DNA from: Cuspidothrix sp046080125
GTDB taxonomy: Bacteria > Cyanobacteriota > Cyanobacteriia > Cyanobacteriales > Nostocaceae
Assembly (NCBI GenBank): GCA_046080125.1
Contig: JBJTTJ010000078.1
Location: 1-64,000 of the forward strand
Length of the DNA: 64,000 nucleotides
Reading direction: 5' to 3'
Position 1 is the first letter of the stretch. Each line of letters opens with the position of its first letter. Of the stretch, positions 44,401-52,196 are shown one piece after another. Under the pieces are notes generated by a model that worked only from the letters and a program-made list of their open reading frames with translations, had not been told where the DNA came from and searched no databases. A program made the translations under genes and the position numbers.

Positions 44401-45318
44401 TTAGCCGGTAATTTAGCAGGTTTAACAGACACCACAGCTATATTCTTACGAGATATATATTGTTATAATCCAGAGGATTTAAAACTTGATAAACTATACG
44501 CTTTGGTTGCTTTACTTAATTCTAAAGTTCTAGAATTTCGTTATACTGCATTAGGTGGACTTGGCAAATTAACAGGTAAGGGAACGTTTGAATATTTTGA
44601 AAATCAAGTTGGTGATTTACCAATTCCCCAATTTAATGATGACACCAACTCTGATTATCAAGAATTAGCTCAATTAAGTCGTGAAGCGCATGAAATTTGG
44701 CAAAATCGCTATCAAATTATCACGACTTATGAAGATAAAGCTGCGAAAATTCCCAGTAAGGAAGTATCATTAAATGAATATCACAAATTATCTAGTGATT
44801 ATGCTGTTGATATTGAATGGGAAAGTTCTCATGCTAATGAAGAAGGACATTTATTAGCATTAAAAATTGAACCAACTGCAAATGGATATATAATGTGGGG
44901 GGAAGTAACTGATGATGAAGATTGGAAAGAAGGTGATAGAAAATGGATAGAAATAGCTAATGTGAATATTCGCAACCCCTATTTACGGAGATATATGTTA
45001 GCAAGATTGATTTATTTAACTGAATTTGATGCATCTTTCCGTCGCAAACAAAAATTATCACGGGAAATAGGAAACTTAGTGAATATTGCTTTTGAAGTTA
45101 TTAAAGTTAAGAGATATGATCAAGATAGATTTAGTAATCTTCGCACTTTAGAAGTTATTGCAAATAGAGTTATCCAGGAAGTAAGTAGAGCAGATTTAGA
45201 AACAGTTTTACTGAGACAAATAGAAATTAGAAATCAAATTGATCAAATTGCCTATCGAATGTATAAAGTAGAAGAATATGTAAATATAATTGAACAAGCG
45301 TTAAAAATTGTTCTGTAA
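41407..45318 (+). CDS. Type IIG restriction-modification enzyme (single-chain nuclease-methylase)
   Basis: A 1303-residue fused restriction enzyme and N6-adenine methylase of the Eco57I class. The N-terminal PD-(D/E)XK core has Asp69 and Glu86-x-Lys88 (WVDYLLRNE..LLFEAKS). A helical connector follows, then the methylase with motif I VLDPACGSGSF (Asp near 422) and motif IV NPPY at 693-696. The last 450 or so residues hold the TaqI-type target-recognition region (LGGLGKLTGKGTFEYFENQV) and a coiled tail. It would cut and modify DNA alone; no separate subunit is nearby. All catalytic residues are present, so it may be active. Target site unknown. AT-richness is similar to its neighbours. Confidence 0.9.
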   Translation: MSLSQFQQHITQLITTAETMLGSPRSGKPEENTKNSLIVPVLDALGYTSEYRTLEGAIRSLIGTTTWVDYLLRNEVGKHPKLLFEAKSLWDKNIWEANEKQVLDYIRNYSLDIGTQDPVLWIILSNFREWHILRLQDRQPFWSFTMEDLKNDSELVTRLYNCLGRENLSSNRLEAFYSEKSREELGVKFLADLKIWRIIIANGIKKSHPDLSLDQIREAAQIILNRFLLIRLLETFSREMPFNYLGRVYHNWQQTFPDLPFIEELRRAFRHTWVGYNTELFQPSWIDELTIDVEYLESIIVINAVPQQGILYSITGTLANYRSIYNYDFTTLTQDILGTAYEQFLAHQLMLENDIIQILENQKTRKKEGIFYTPNYILSRIVQETLQPLVKPKIDQAIELLAAGELQQAYLVATSVLEITVLDPACGSGSFLLGAFDYLLTEIKRYNLACQNAKIPTNFDLFSHIAPQPIINPEEQILVKMLHGVDRDPQAVLLAKLSLWTRLLRARPGEYGRRNGSIYSHLPALTLNIRVGDSLVHSPANLQPFATQLAIVADLAKIARDTTQTEIERNQAVSNLETGITAINQEINPVLTAFFASDESINSVVNLIKNRDADDNEIEAIRKLIIQATNSDQSLENWTKGELVRVKSELMTLSTAVEEVVIKKPFNWELEFPHIFDPRLPKSARGFSAIIGNPPYFNVDATFGRGALELKWLKFAYSDIYTDKTDILFYFFRQGFDILQEDGYLSFIISRSFIQGDKSRSLREFICKNTKILNIIDFLGHQVFQAGIATCIMQLQRKNPQPEDSFTTFYVLDLDIVKNTFNTDDDCLNLTHGVTQVDITQSNLDDNRWQISPYSHIFQRIDNQGVKLRELSECDLVEQGIQTGENKIFAPEQGFLSSFPNEKLYQIVKNSGILAYGFIPDNSQLLYIESSENFEDLSIAIQKYLLANRNKLESRAAYKEGSCEWYALQRSRQKDQHSHFRPKILCPYRATSNRFSVDLAGNLAGLTDTTAIFLRDIYCYNPEDLKLDKLYALVALLNSKVLEFRYTALGGLGKLTGKGTFEYFENQVGDLPIPQFNDDTNSDYQELAQLSREAHEIWQNRYQIITTYEDKAAKIPSKEVSLNEYHKLSSDYAVDIEWESSHANEEGHLLALKIEPTANGYIMWGEVTDDEDWKEGDRKWIEIANVNIRNPYLRRYMLARLIYLTEFDASFRRKQKLSREIGNLVNIAFEVIKVKRYDQDRFSNLRTLEVIANRVIQEVSRADLETVLLRQIEIRNQIDQIAYRMYKVEEYVNIIEQALKIVL

Positions 45319-45365
45319 TTTTAAGTAACTATAGTTTGGTGGATAGTCAGCGTGAAGTACAAAAT

Positions 45366-45395
45366 CATCTGCGTCTATCTGCGTCCATCTGCGTT
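45366..45395. repeat. STRR-like tandem ATCTGCGT repeat
   Basis: Three near-copies of ATCTGCGTCT in tandem at 45366-45395. Reverse-complement relatives occur at 23036-23055 and 37294-37313. Confidence 0.6.
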
Positions 45396-45445
45396 TTATT
45401 ATCACTAAATGTCTTTTCAAAATTACATAAAGCGTAACCTGAAAT

Positions 45446-45499
45446 CCTTGTAGGGAAAATTCATGAATTGTCCCTACCGTAATTTTCACCAGATGTCTA
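45446..45499 (-). repeat. Dispersed repeat with AATTCATGAATT palindrome, copy 2 (inverted)
   Basis: Reverse-complement copy of the unit at 14150-14203 (CCTTGTAGGGAAAATTCATG...TTTTCACCAGATGTCTA), differing at two or three bases. It lies between the convergent type IIG and cysteine desulfurase genes. Confidence 0.75.
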
Positions 45500-45588
45500 C
45501 TGTTTGTACCTCACTTGAGTAGTAAAGTTCCGAAAGGAGGAATAAATTCCTCACTACCAACTTTTAATTATTCAGTCTGTTCTACTTA

Positions 45589-46758
45589 CTAGCAACTAAC
45601 TACCACAGCACTTCTTAACCCTTGAACAGTAGAAATTATATGTTTAGCCACAAAATCAATTTCGGACGCTGTGTTAAATCTCCCAATACCAAGTCGCACC
45701 GAAGCATAAGCTAATTTATCCGAATGTCCCAAAGCTTTTAACACATAGGAAGGGGCGATATTATTAGAAGAACAAGCAGAACCAGAGGATACAGCTACCA
45801 CTGATTGTAAACCTAAAGAAAGAGCTGCACCATCTACACCTTCAACACTAATATTTAAGTTTCCTGCTAATCGTTTTTGAGGATGTCCATTGAGATGGAT
45901 TCCGCCTATAGTTAATAATTGTTGCCAAAGTCTTTCTTTTAATTCTATTAACCGTTGATTTTCAGTTTCTTGTTCAGTTAAAGCAATTTCTACAGCTTTA
46001 CCAAAACCCACAATTTGCGGAGTATATAAAGTTCCAGAACGCATTCCCCGTTCATGTCCTCCCCCATGTTGTTGGGGGGCAAGTTTTACTTTTGGATTAC
46101 GACGGCGGACATATAAAGCTCCAATACCTTTAGGACCATAGACTTTATGGGCAGTTAAAGACATTAAATCAATATTCATTGCTGCTACATCTAAAGGTAT
46201 TTTACCAATAGCTTGGGCTGCATCTGTGTGAAAAATAATTTCTCGTCGATGGCACATTTTCCCAATTTCTGCTAAAGGTTGTAAAACTCCAATTTCATTA
46301 TTAGCAGCCATTACGGATACTAAAATTGTATCAGGACGCAAGGCTTTTTCTAACCGATTTAAGTCAATTAACCCATCTTTTTCAACTGGTAAAACTGTGA
46401 TTTCAAAACCGAGACTATTCAAATATTCACAAGGGTCTAAAACTGCTTTATGTTCCGTGGCAATAGTAACAATATGTTGACCTTTGGAAAAATAAGCTTC
46501 GGCAACACCTTTAATGGCTAAATTATTCGCTTCCGTTGCACCACTGGTAAAAACAATTTCTTCTGGTGTCGCATTAATTGTCCCGGCTAAAATTTCCCGT
46601 GTTTGTTTCACAGCAGTTTCCGATTCCCAACCGTAAATATGGCTAATACTAGCCGCATTACCAAATTTTTCTGTAAAATAGGGAATCATGGCAGCCATTA
46701 CCCTTTCATCAACAGGGGTAGTAGCATGACAATCGAGGTAGATAGGATGACTGGACAT
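45589..46758 (-). CDS. iscS: Cysteine desulfurase (IscS/NifS type)
   Basis: A 389-residue PLP enzyme that takes sulfur from cysteine to give alanine and a protein persulfide for Fe-S and other sulfur pathways. The PLP lysine is Lys205 in LTAHKVYGPKG, and the persulfide Cys329 lies in the flexible loop SSGSACSS, the group I (IscS/NifS) arrangement. The substrate histidine is in TEHKAVLDPCEY. Length is normal. It ends with a C-terminal Cys (VVVSC). No isc, suf or nif genes adjoin it. The peroxiredoxin gene lies 71 bases upstream on the same strand and could be co-transcribed. Confidence 0.95.
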   Translation of the reverse strand: MSSHPIYLDCHATTPVDERVMAAMIPYFTEKFGNAASISHIYGWESETAVKQTREILAGTINATPEEIVFTSGATEANNLAIKGVAEAYFSKGQHIVTIATEHKAVLDPCEYLNSLGFEITVLPVEKDGLIDLNRLEKALRPDTILVSVMAANNEIGVLQPLAEIGKMCHRREIIFHTDAAQAIGKIPLDVAAMNIDLMSLTAHKVYGPKGIGALYVRRRNPKVKLAPQQHGGGHERGMRSGTLYTPQIVGFGKAVEIALTEQETENQRLIELKERLWQQLLTIGGIHLNGHPQKRLAGNLNISVEGVDGAALSLGLQSVVAVSSGSACSSNNIAPSYVLKALGHSDKLAYASVRLGIGRFNTASEIDFVAKHIISTVQGLRSAVVVSC

Positions 46759-46829
46759 AATTAATGAGGGAGTTAATTCAAAATTTGACCTTTATATCAA
46801 GATAGTCCGATTTTTCGGACTATAAAAGT

Positions 46830-47306
46830 TTAAATAGCTGTTAATTCCTTGATTTTCTTGAGTACAGCTTCAGCATGACCTTTTGTTTTGACATTTGGCC
46901 AACCATAGGCGATGCTTTTATTATGTGAAATTAGGAAAGTTGAACGAGCGACTCCCATATATTCTTTACCCATAAATTTCTTTAACCGCCATGCGCCATA
47001 GGCTTCTATTAATTGATGTTCGGGATCAGTTAATAGAGTAATTGATAAATTATGTTTAGCGATAAATTTGCAATGCGAAGCAACAGAGTCAGGACTAACA
47101 CCGATGATTTTTGCTCCCAGATTAGCAAATTCTGAGGATAATTCTGTAAAATCTAGAGCTTCGGTAGTGCAGCCAGGCGTGTTATCTTTGGGATAAAAAT
47201 AGAGAACTATCCACTCATTTATATCAGCAAGTTTGACTATATTATTGTTTTGATCTGGGATAGAAAAATCAGGGGCGGGTTGTCCAATTTGGGGAATATT
47301 GCTCAT
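46830..47306 (-). CDS. bcp: Peroxiredoxin of the PrxQ/BCP family
   Basis: A 158-residue thiol peroxidase that reduces hydrogen peroxide and organic peroxides. The peroxidatic cysteine is Cys46 in DNTPGCTTEALDF. The resolving cysteine usually five residues later is Leu51 here. The only other visible partner is Cys79 (SVASHCKF), at a distance matching the PrxQ forms that resolve through helix alpha-3, so it may still be a two-Cys enzyme; this is inference. YPKDNTPGCTTE and the C-terminal RSTFLISHNKSIAYGW strand are standard. It lies between RNase Z and cysteine desulfurase genes on the same strand. Confidence 0.94.
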   Translation of the reverse strand: MSNIPQIGQPAPDFSIPDQNNNIVKLADINEWIVLYFYPKDNTPGCTTEALDFTELSSEFANLGAKIIGVSPDSVASHCKFIAKHNLSITLLTDPEHQLIEAYGAWRLKKFMGKEYMGVARSTFLISHNKSIAYGWPNVKTKGHAEAVLKKIKELTAI

Positions 47307-47410
47307 AATTAACTTAGTGGAAACATTGGTAGGGTAGAAAGGGGGAGGCTGTTTTGTAACAGAGATTGAGTTTTAGATCCGACTGTTTTGATAAAATAAG
47401 ATTCTAGTTC

Positions 47411-47496
47411 GTAGTGAGCGATTTATCGCTCAACACAAGGATGAGCAGGACTAAAGTCCTGACTACAAGGAGCAGGACTAAAGTCCTGACTACAAA
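47411..47496. repeat. Tandem GAGCAGGACTAAAGTCCTGA repeat cluster
   Basis: A GAGCGATTTATCGCTC palindrome (47416-47431) is followed by two 27-base direct repeats (47443-47469, 47470-47496), each holding the palindrome AGGACTAAAGTCCT. It lies just downstream of RNase Z (minus strand) and is a known style of cyanobacterial dispersed repeat. Confidence 0.75.
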
Positions 47497-47513
47497 CTTT
47501 AATTTATTTACAC

Positions 47514-48464
47514 TTAACTACTTAATTCATTTTCCCGTCGTCTAGGGACATCGTAAACCATAAAATCATGAGCCATAATTGTTTGGGGAAAAATCGCCTT
47601 TGCTTCTTTAAGTAAATCTTTTAATTCAATACTATTGCCCGGAGCATAACGAGGACTAAAATGTGTCATGATCAGTTTGCGAACTCCTGCACCATAAGCT
47701 GTTTGCGCGGCCATTGTGGTAGTAGAATGTAATCTCTGAAAAGCCATTTCTGCATCTTGATGGGCAAAAGTTGCCTCATGAATTAATACATCTGCATCTT
47801 TGGCTAGTTGTACCGCACCGTCACAATAAACCGTATCTGTGCAGTAGGCAATTTTGCGGCCAATTTCCGTTGGTCCACATAATTCAGTGCCATTGATGAC
47901 TCTGCCATCTGCTAGGGTGACTGTTTCTTTGCGCTTAAGTTGTCCATAAATTGGACCTGCTGGAATTTCTAAGGCTTTAGCTTTTTCTATATCAAAGCGC
48001 CCATTTCTATCTTTTTCAGTTACTCGGTAGCCAAAAGCGGTAATTCGGTGATGTAAAAGACCACAAGTAACAGTAAATTCCTCATCTTCATAAATTACTC
48101 CTGGCTGCACAGTATGGACTTTGATAGGGTAGGAGAAGTGAGTATGGGAGTATCGGGAAGCGGCTTGTAAGTATTCATTTAGACCGGAAGGACCATAAAT
48201 ATCAACTTTTTCCACATTACCAGCTAAACCACAACTGGCCAACAATCCCATTAAACCAAAAATGTGATCACCGTGCATGTGGGTGACAAAAATTCGGGAT
48301 AACTGGCTAATTTTTAAGTCACTTCGTAAAATTTGATGCTGAGTTCCCTCTCCACAGTCAAATAACCACAATTCTGCCCTTTGGGGCAATCTCAGCGCCA
48401 CGCTGGAAACATTGCGTGATCTTGTAGGTACACCGGAACTCGTCCCTAAAAATGTGATCTGCAC
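47514..48464 (-). CDS. rnz: Ribonuclease Z (tRNA 3'-processing)
   Basis: A 316-residue metallo-beta-lactamase-fold endonuclease that trims the 3' trailer of tRNA precursors. The zinc motif THMHGDH (61-67) is complete, and later metal ligands appear in YCTDTVYCDGAV and LIMTHFSPRY. FLGTSSGVPTRSRNVSS is the typical tRNase Z opening, and the GP-rich flexible arm lies in KALEIPAGPIYGQLKR. Length fits the short bacterial form. It is transcribed toward the peroxiredoxin gene, separated by repeats. Confidence 0.96.
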   Translation of the reverse strand: MQITFLGTSSGVPTRSRNVSSVALRLPQRAELWLFDCGEGTQHQILRSDLKISQLSRIFVTHMHGDHIFGLMGLLASCGLAGNVEKVDIYGPSGLNEYLQAASRYSHTHFSYPIKVHTVQPGVIYEDEEFTVTCGLLHHRITAFGYRVTEKDRNGRFDIEKAKALEIPAGPIYGQLKRKETVTLADGRVINGTELCGPTEIGRKIAYCTDTVYCDGAVQLAKDADVLIHEATFAHQDAEMAFQRLHSTTTMAAQTAYGAGVRKLIMTHFSPRYAPGNSIELKDLLKEAKAIFPQTIMAHDFMVYDVPRRRENELSS

Positions 48465-48577
48465 AGCGGTTTTTAATTTTCCTTTTCCTCAGTATACTCC
48501 TTTATTGCTTATCTTGGCACAATTATTGAGCAAAAGGTGATCTGTAATCAACTTTCTCAGAATTTGATTTATTTTTG

Positions 48578-49426
48578 TTACCACCAAACAGCAGTTGTTA
48601 CAGGCCAGGATAATTCACACAAAGTACCTTGAGGATATAGGGAAACTCGTCTAAATTTACCTTTAATTTGTGGGGCTAAATTTTTAAGTTGTTTTGTTCC
48701 CCGACCTTCTAGTGATGAACAAATTCCTAAACCATTATCTATAATACTCAGCATATATTCATCTGCGGATATAGAATAACTAACTTGTAAACAGGTAGTT
48801 CCTATGGCGTGTTTACCAACATTACATAAAGCTTCTTCTAAAAATCGGCAAATTCCCCGTTTATGTTCAATGCTTAAACTAGTTTCTTGTATAGGTTCAA
48901 ATTTGTGGATTTTTAATTTAAGTGTTTGAAAGCAAGGAAAATCTCGTTCTAGGGTATGGTTATAAACTTGATAGAGAATTTCATGTAAAGGATTTTGCAA
49001 ATCTATAACTATATTATTACCCAAGTAAAGACTAGTATCTTGATTGAGATTTTCTTGTAGCCAAAAATCATACATTCCCCGTAATTCTTGGTTTAATTCT
49101 TCTAGTTCTTGTTCAACTAAAGGCAGTAGTTTATGGTTAGGTAAATCTTGACCTTTCAGCAGACGTAAAACCTTAGCCAAACTTTGTAATGGACCATTAT
49201 GAATTGTTTCTAAGGTTGTTTCCATCATGATTTTACGAGTTTCATCTCTAGATTTAATGGTTTGACTATATTGATAAAAAACTATTAGAATCAGAAAATT
49301 TATCACTAGAGTAATAGTTGATAAACTCCAAGCTAATAACAGATTAGTAATTAAGATTATACAGAGGATACTAATGATAACCTCTAATCCTAATTTGATG
49401 TCAAGCTGCTTATGTTTATTATCCAT
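48578..49426 (-). CDS. Membrane sensor histidine kinase, NarL-type (HPK7) partner
   Basis: A 282-residue kinase. Two hydrophobic helices at about 13-50 (LEVIISILCIILITNLLLAW; STITLVINFLILIVF) anchor it, with almost no external loop. The DHp domain carries His76 in TLETIHNGPLQSLAKVL, a HisKA_3-like phospho-site. The N box is FLEEALCNVGKHA and the G box DNGLGICSSLEGRG. The short sensor implies that it senses a membrane or intracellular signal, or an exported peptide through its helices. It is the last gene of a unit with the response regulator (24 bases upstream) and sits downstream of the peptide export genes; control of those genes is a reasonable guess. Confidence 0.85.
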   Translation of the reverse strand: MDNKHKQLDIKLGLEVIISILCIILITNLLLAWSLSTITLVINFLILIVFYQYSQTIKSRDETRKIMMETTLETIHNGPLQSLAKVLRLLKGQDLPNHKLLPLVEQELEELNQELRGMYDFWLQENLNQDTSLYLGNNIVIDLQNPLHEILYQVYNHTLERDFPCFQTLKLKIHKFEPIQETSLSIEHKRGICRFLEEALCNVGKHAIGTTCLQVSYSISADEYMLSIIDNGLGICSSLEGRGTKQLKNLAPQIKGKFRRVSLYPQGTLCELSWPVTTAVWW

Positions 49427-49450
49427 AAAAGATCTGACTTCTGACTTTAT

Positions 49451-50128
49451 TTAATCAATTAATCCTACAAATCTCGCTTTAATTTCTGTTTGAATGCGAA
49501 TATTTTTACCTGCTTCTGGATAAATATTTAAAGCGTCTTGTAACTTACTCCAATAATGACGCACCATGCGTTCAGAAATACACATATTTTCCGCAATTGC
49601 TTTATCTTGCAATCCTTCTTCAAAGGCTAAATTTAGGACTTTTAACCACTCTAGCTTCACCTCTAATCCAGACTGGATACCTTGAATATCTTTTGTATGA
49701 GTTAATCCCTGTAACGCCCAATCAACTCTAGTTAACATTTCTGATGCGGGTAGACTTTTATCTGCAATGGTAAAACCTCCTTTATGATTATCAATATAAG
49801 GTCGAATCCTCACCAATGTTTTGAGATGAGCACTTTGAACCAATAAATTGAGATGGGAATAATTATCCATTAAAACCCTAATTAATTGAATACCTGTATC
49901 AACTCGTGATGCCATATCCGTTTTTTCTGGTATGGAAAGATCCATTATTAACAAATCTGGTTGGTAATTAATAATTATATCAAAAGCTTCACTAGCACAT
50001 TTTGCAGTATTAAATTCAGCACTAGGATAGTTTTTTTTCAGAATGCCAATAGTTCCGTTTAAAACTGATTCGTGATCATCAAGAAGCATGAATTTTAAAG
50101 ATGATTTTTCAGATAAAATTTGTTGCAT
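49451..50128 (-). CDS. NarL/LuxR-type response regulator
   Basis: A 225-residue regulator. Receiver: Asp17-Asp18 in MLLDDHESV, phospho-Asp63 in LLIMDLSIPEK, and Lys in ADKSLPASE. A C-terminal helix-turn-helix follows (LNLAFEEGLQDKAIAENMCI; SERMVRHYWSKLQDAL), matching the LuxR/NarL DNA-binding layout. It should be phosphorylated by the adjacent kinase. A 650-base non-coding stretch lies upstream, between it and the HlyD-type adaptor gene on the same strand. No direct target site can be named. Confidence 0.85.
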   Translation of the reverse strand: MQQILSEKSSLKFMLLDDHESVLNGTIGILKKNYPSAEFNTAKCASEAFDIIINYQPDLLIMDLSIPEKTDMASRVDTGIQLIRVLMDNYSHLNLLVQSAHLKTLVRIRPYIDNHKGGFTIADKSLPASEMLTRVDWALQGLTHTKDIQGIQSGLEVKLEWLKVLNLAFEEGLQDKAIAENMCISERMVRHYWSKLQDALNIYPEAGKNIRIQTEIKARFVGLID

Positions 50129-50606
50129 ATCTAATAATTTCTTAAATCACTAAACATCTGATAAACTTTTGTAGTTATCTACTACTATTATGAGTTTTTT
50201 CTACATTCCATTATTTATAGCGCATGACCTGTTGGGGGTGTTACCCCTCACTCTATAATCTTATTTCAAAAACTCTGTAATTACTCATTTAATTTATAAC
50301 AATAATAATTACTTTATTTAATAAAAGCTTAGGCTTAATAATACTTTGACTAAATATAGTAGCCAGTATTATCCGAGTTAATTAGTAATAAACACTACTG
50401 AATAATTAAATGCCAGATTGACAAAAGATTGTTGTAAGAGTGGGATCATTTACTCAATATTAATAAATTAAATTTATTATCAAGATATTTTCTAAAAAAT
50501 CAGAATAGATATTGGTATTACATAATATAAGTAATTTTTCCCATTATCTGATGGAAAAAATGCAAAATATAAAAATAAGTGGAGCAACATAAATAATTAA
50601 AGTATG

Positions 50607-50634
50607 TAGGGGTTTAGCAGTGCTAAACCCCTAT
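50607..50634. repeat. GGGGTTTAGCA/TGCTAAACCCC palindrome
   Basis: TAGGGGTTTAGCA faces TGCTAAACCCCTA, a perfect inverted pair around a short centre. Same family as 28041-28065 and the decayed copy 62018-62040. Confidence 0.6.
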
Positions 50635-50740
50635 CTATAAACGCTTTTTACATACAGAATTTGTATTGTTAGTTCACATAAGCTATCAAAAATAAAATAG
50701 GAATCCTATATAATCAGAACTTAGGTAAAAGAGAACGAAA

Positions 50741-50768
50741 GTAGAGGTAATTCATCAATTACCCCTAC
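50741..50768. repeat. AATTCATGAATT-family palindrome at the end of the adaptor gene
   Basis: GTAGAGGTAATTCATCAATTACCCCTAC, imperfect palindrome with two mismatched pairs, 10 bases after the adaptor stop. Likely terminator of the export operon. Confidence 0.55.
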
Positions 50769-50778
50769 TGGTGAATCT

Positions 50779-52179
50779 TCATAAATCGGTGATTAATCTA
50801 GCTTTTCTGAGCATAAAATGTAATGCTGTTTCTTCTCTAGAAATAATTTCGGCTGTAGCATTCATCCCAGCTTGCAATAAACATTTACGACTATTATTGC
50901 CAAAAGAAATATTTTCAGGTTGAATAGTAGCTTCAAAATAGTTAATAGGAGAAGAAATTGGCATATTTGTATCTTTATTTTGAGAGATTATGGCATCAGG
51001 AGCAATGGTTTTGACGACGCCCTTAGCAGTTCCATAATCAGGATAGGGACAAGCATCAATCCGTAATTCCACTTTTTGACCAACGGCAACTTTTTTGATT
51101 TCTCCAGCAGGAATCATGGCTTTAATAACTAAAGAAGCGGTATTAGGGACAATTTCAGCAATAGATTCTCCAGCGCGGATAAATTGACCAGAGTTGCGTA
51201 AATTAAGTTTAAAAATAATGCCGTTACTAGGAGCAACAATAATACTATTCTTGCGTTGATTTTCTACTTGTTGTAGTTCTTTTTGTGATTGTTTAATTTG
51301 GGTTTGGATTTCCACTAATCTCTGAATTAATCCTTCTCTTTCTTTATTTAAAGCAGCTATATTTACTTCACCTTGAGCAGTTTCCTGGCCAATGCGTTCT
51401 TCTGCCATCTTCACCATTGCGGTAGTTGGATTAATAGCAGCTTGATTTGATTTAACTTTTATTTTAGCAATATCAACAGCTTTCTGTGCAGCTTGTAAAG
51501 TTAAGTTTGTTTGTTCAACAACTAGCTTTTTTTGTTCAAATTCTCGATTGCCAACTGCACCCACTTTTGCTAACTGTTCATAACGATCACGATCTACTTT
51601 TGCAAATTCTAAATCAGCTTGGGCTTTTTGTAAATCTACTAATTCTTTTTGAATATTTACCTCTGCTGTTTTTAACTCACCTTGGGTATTAATTGTACGC
51701 TCTTGGTATTCTCTTTGATTTCTTAATAAATCTTGTTGAGCACCATTAATTATTCTTTCTATGGCTCTTTTTTCTGCCATAATTTGATGGTTTAAAGTGC
51801 GATTTTGGGCATAAATTTGAATAATTTGTAACTTGTTTTGTTTGATGTTTTCTTCCAATTGACTTTTTTTAATTAACAATTGTTCTGTATCTAAGACAGC
51901 AATTTCTTCTCCTTGTTTTACAGTTTGATTTTCTTTAACTACAACATTTTTAATAGTTCCTTCTATCTTTGATTGCACTACACGAGTTTCCCCGATGGGA
52001 CGAATTATAGCAGCAGCTTTAACTGTGACATTATATTTCACTCATGAAGATAGAGAAATAGTAGTGATGACAGTACCGACCAGAAATACACCTGCTAAGG
52101 ATGTCCAAGGACTGATAGGAGGAAGTGAATAATCATGTTCAAGGACTGAATCAAATTCTTGTTGATGAGTGTAAAGCAT
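50779..52179 (-). pseudogene. HlyD-family secretion adaptor interrupted by an in-frame TGA
   Basis: The periplasmic adaptor that should couple the C39 ABC exporter to an outer-membrane channel. Reading from ATG 52179, 45 codons encode a cytoplasmic tail and a membrane helix (SLAGVFLVGTVITTISLSS). Then comes TGA at 52042-52044. The same frame continues with GTG AAA TAT (VKYNVTVKAAAIIRP) for 420 residues. These form a lipoyl-like half (GTIKNVVVKENQTVKQGEEI), a long coiled coil (about 55-260) and the second half plus beta-barrel (SNGIIFKLNLRNSGQFIRAG). The frame matches on both sides, so a single nonsense change, a sequencing error, or a restart at GTG 52041 would explain it. A restart product would have no membrane anchor. 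Confidence 0.85.
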
Positions 52180-52196
52180 ATTTTTACCAGAAAATA

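Larger units (their letters stand above)
50129..50778. other. Non-coding AT-rich gap between regulator and adaptor genes
   Basis: No supported reading frame on either strand. Two dispersed palindromes lie in it, at 50607-50634 and 50741-50768. The part next to 50128 should hold the promoter of the response regulator/kinase pair. Confidence 0.45.

Noticed and set aside
47411..47496. Direct repeats considered as a CRISPR array
   Set aside because: Two adjacent 27-base units without spacers, each palindromic; a dispersed cyanobacterial repeat instead.
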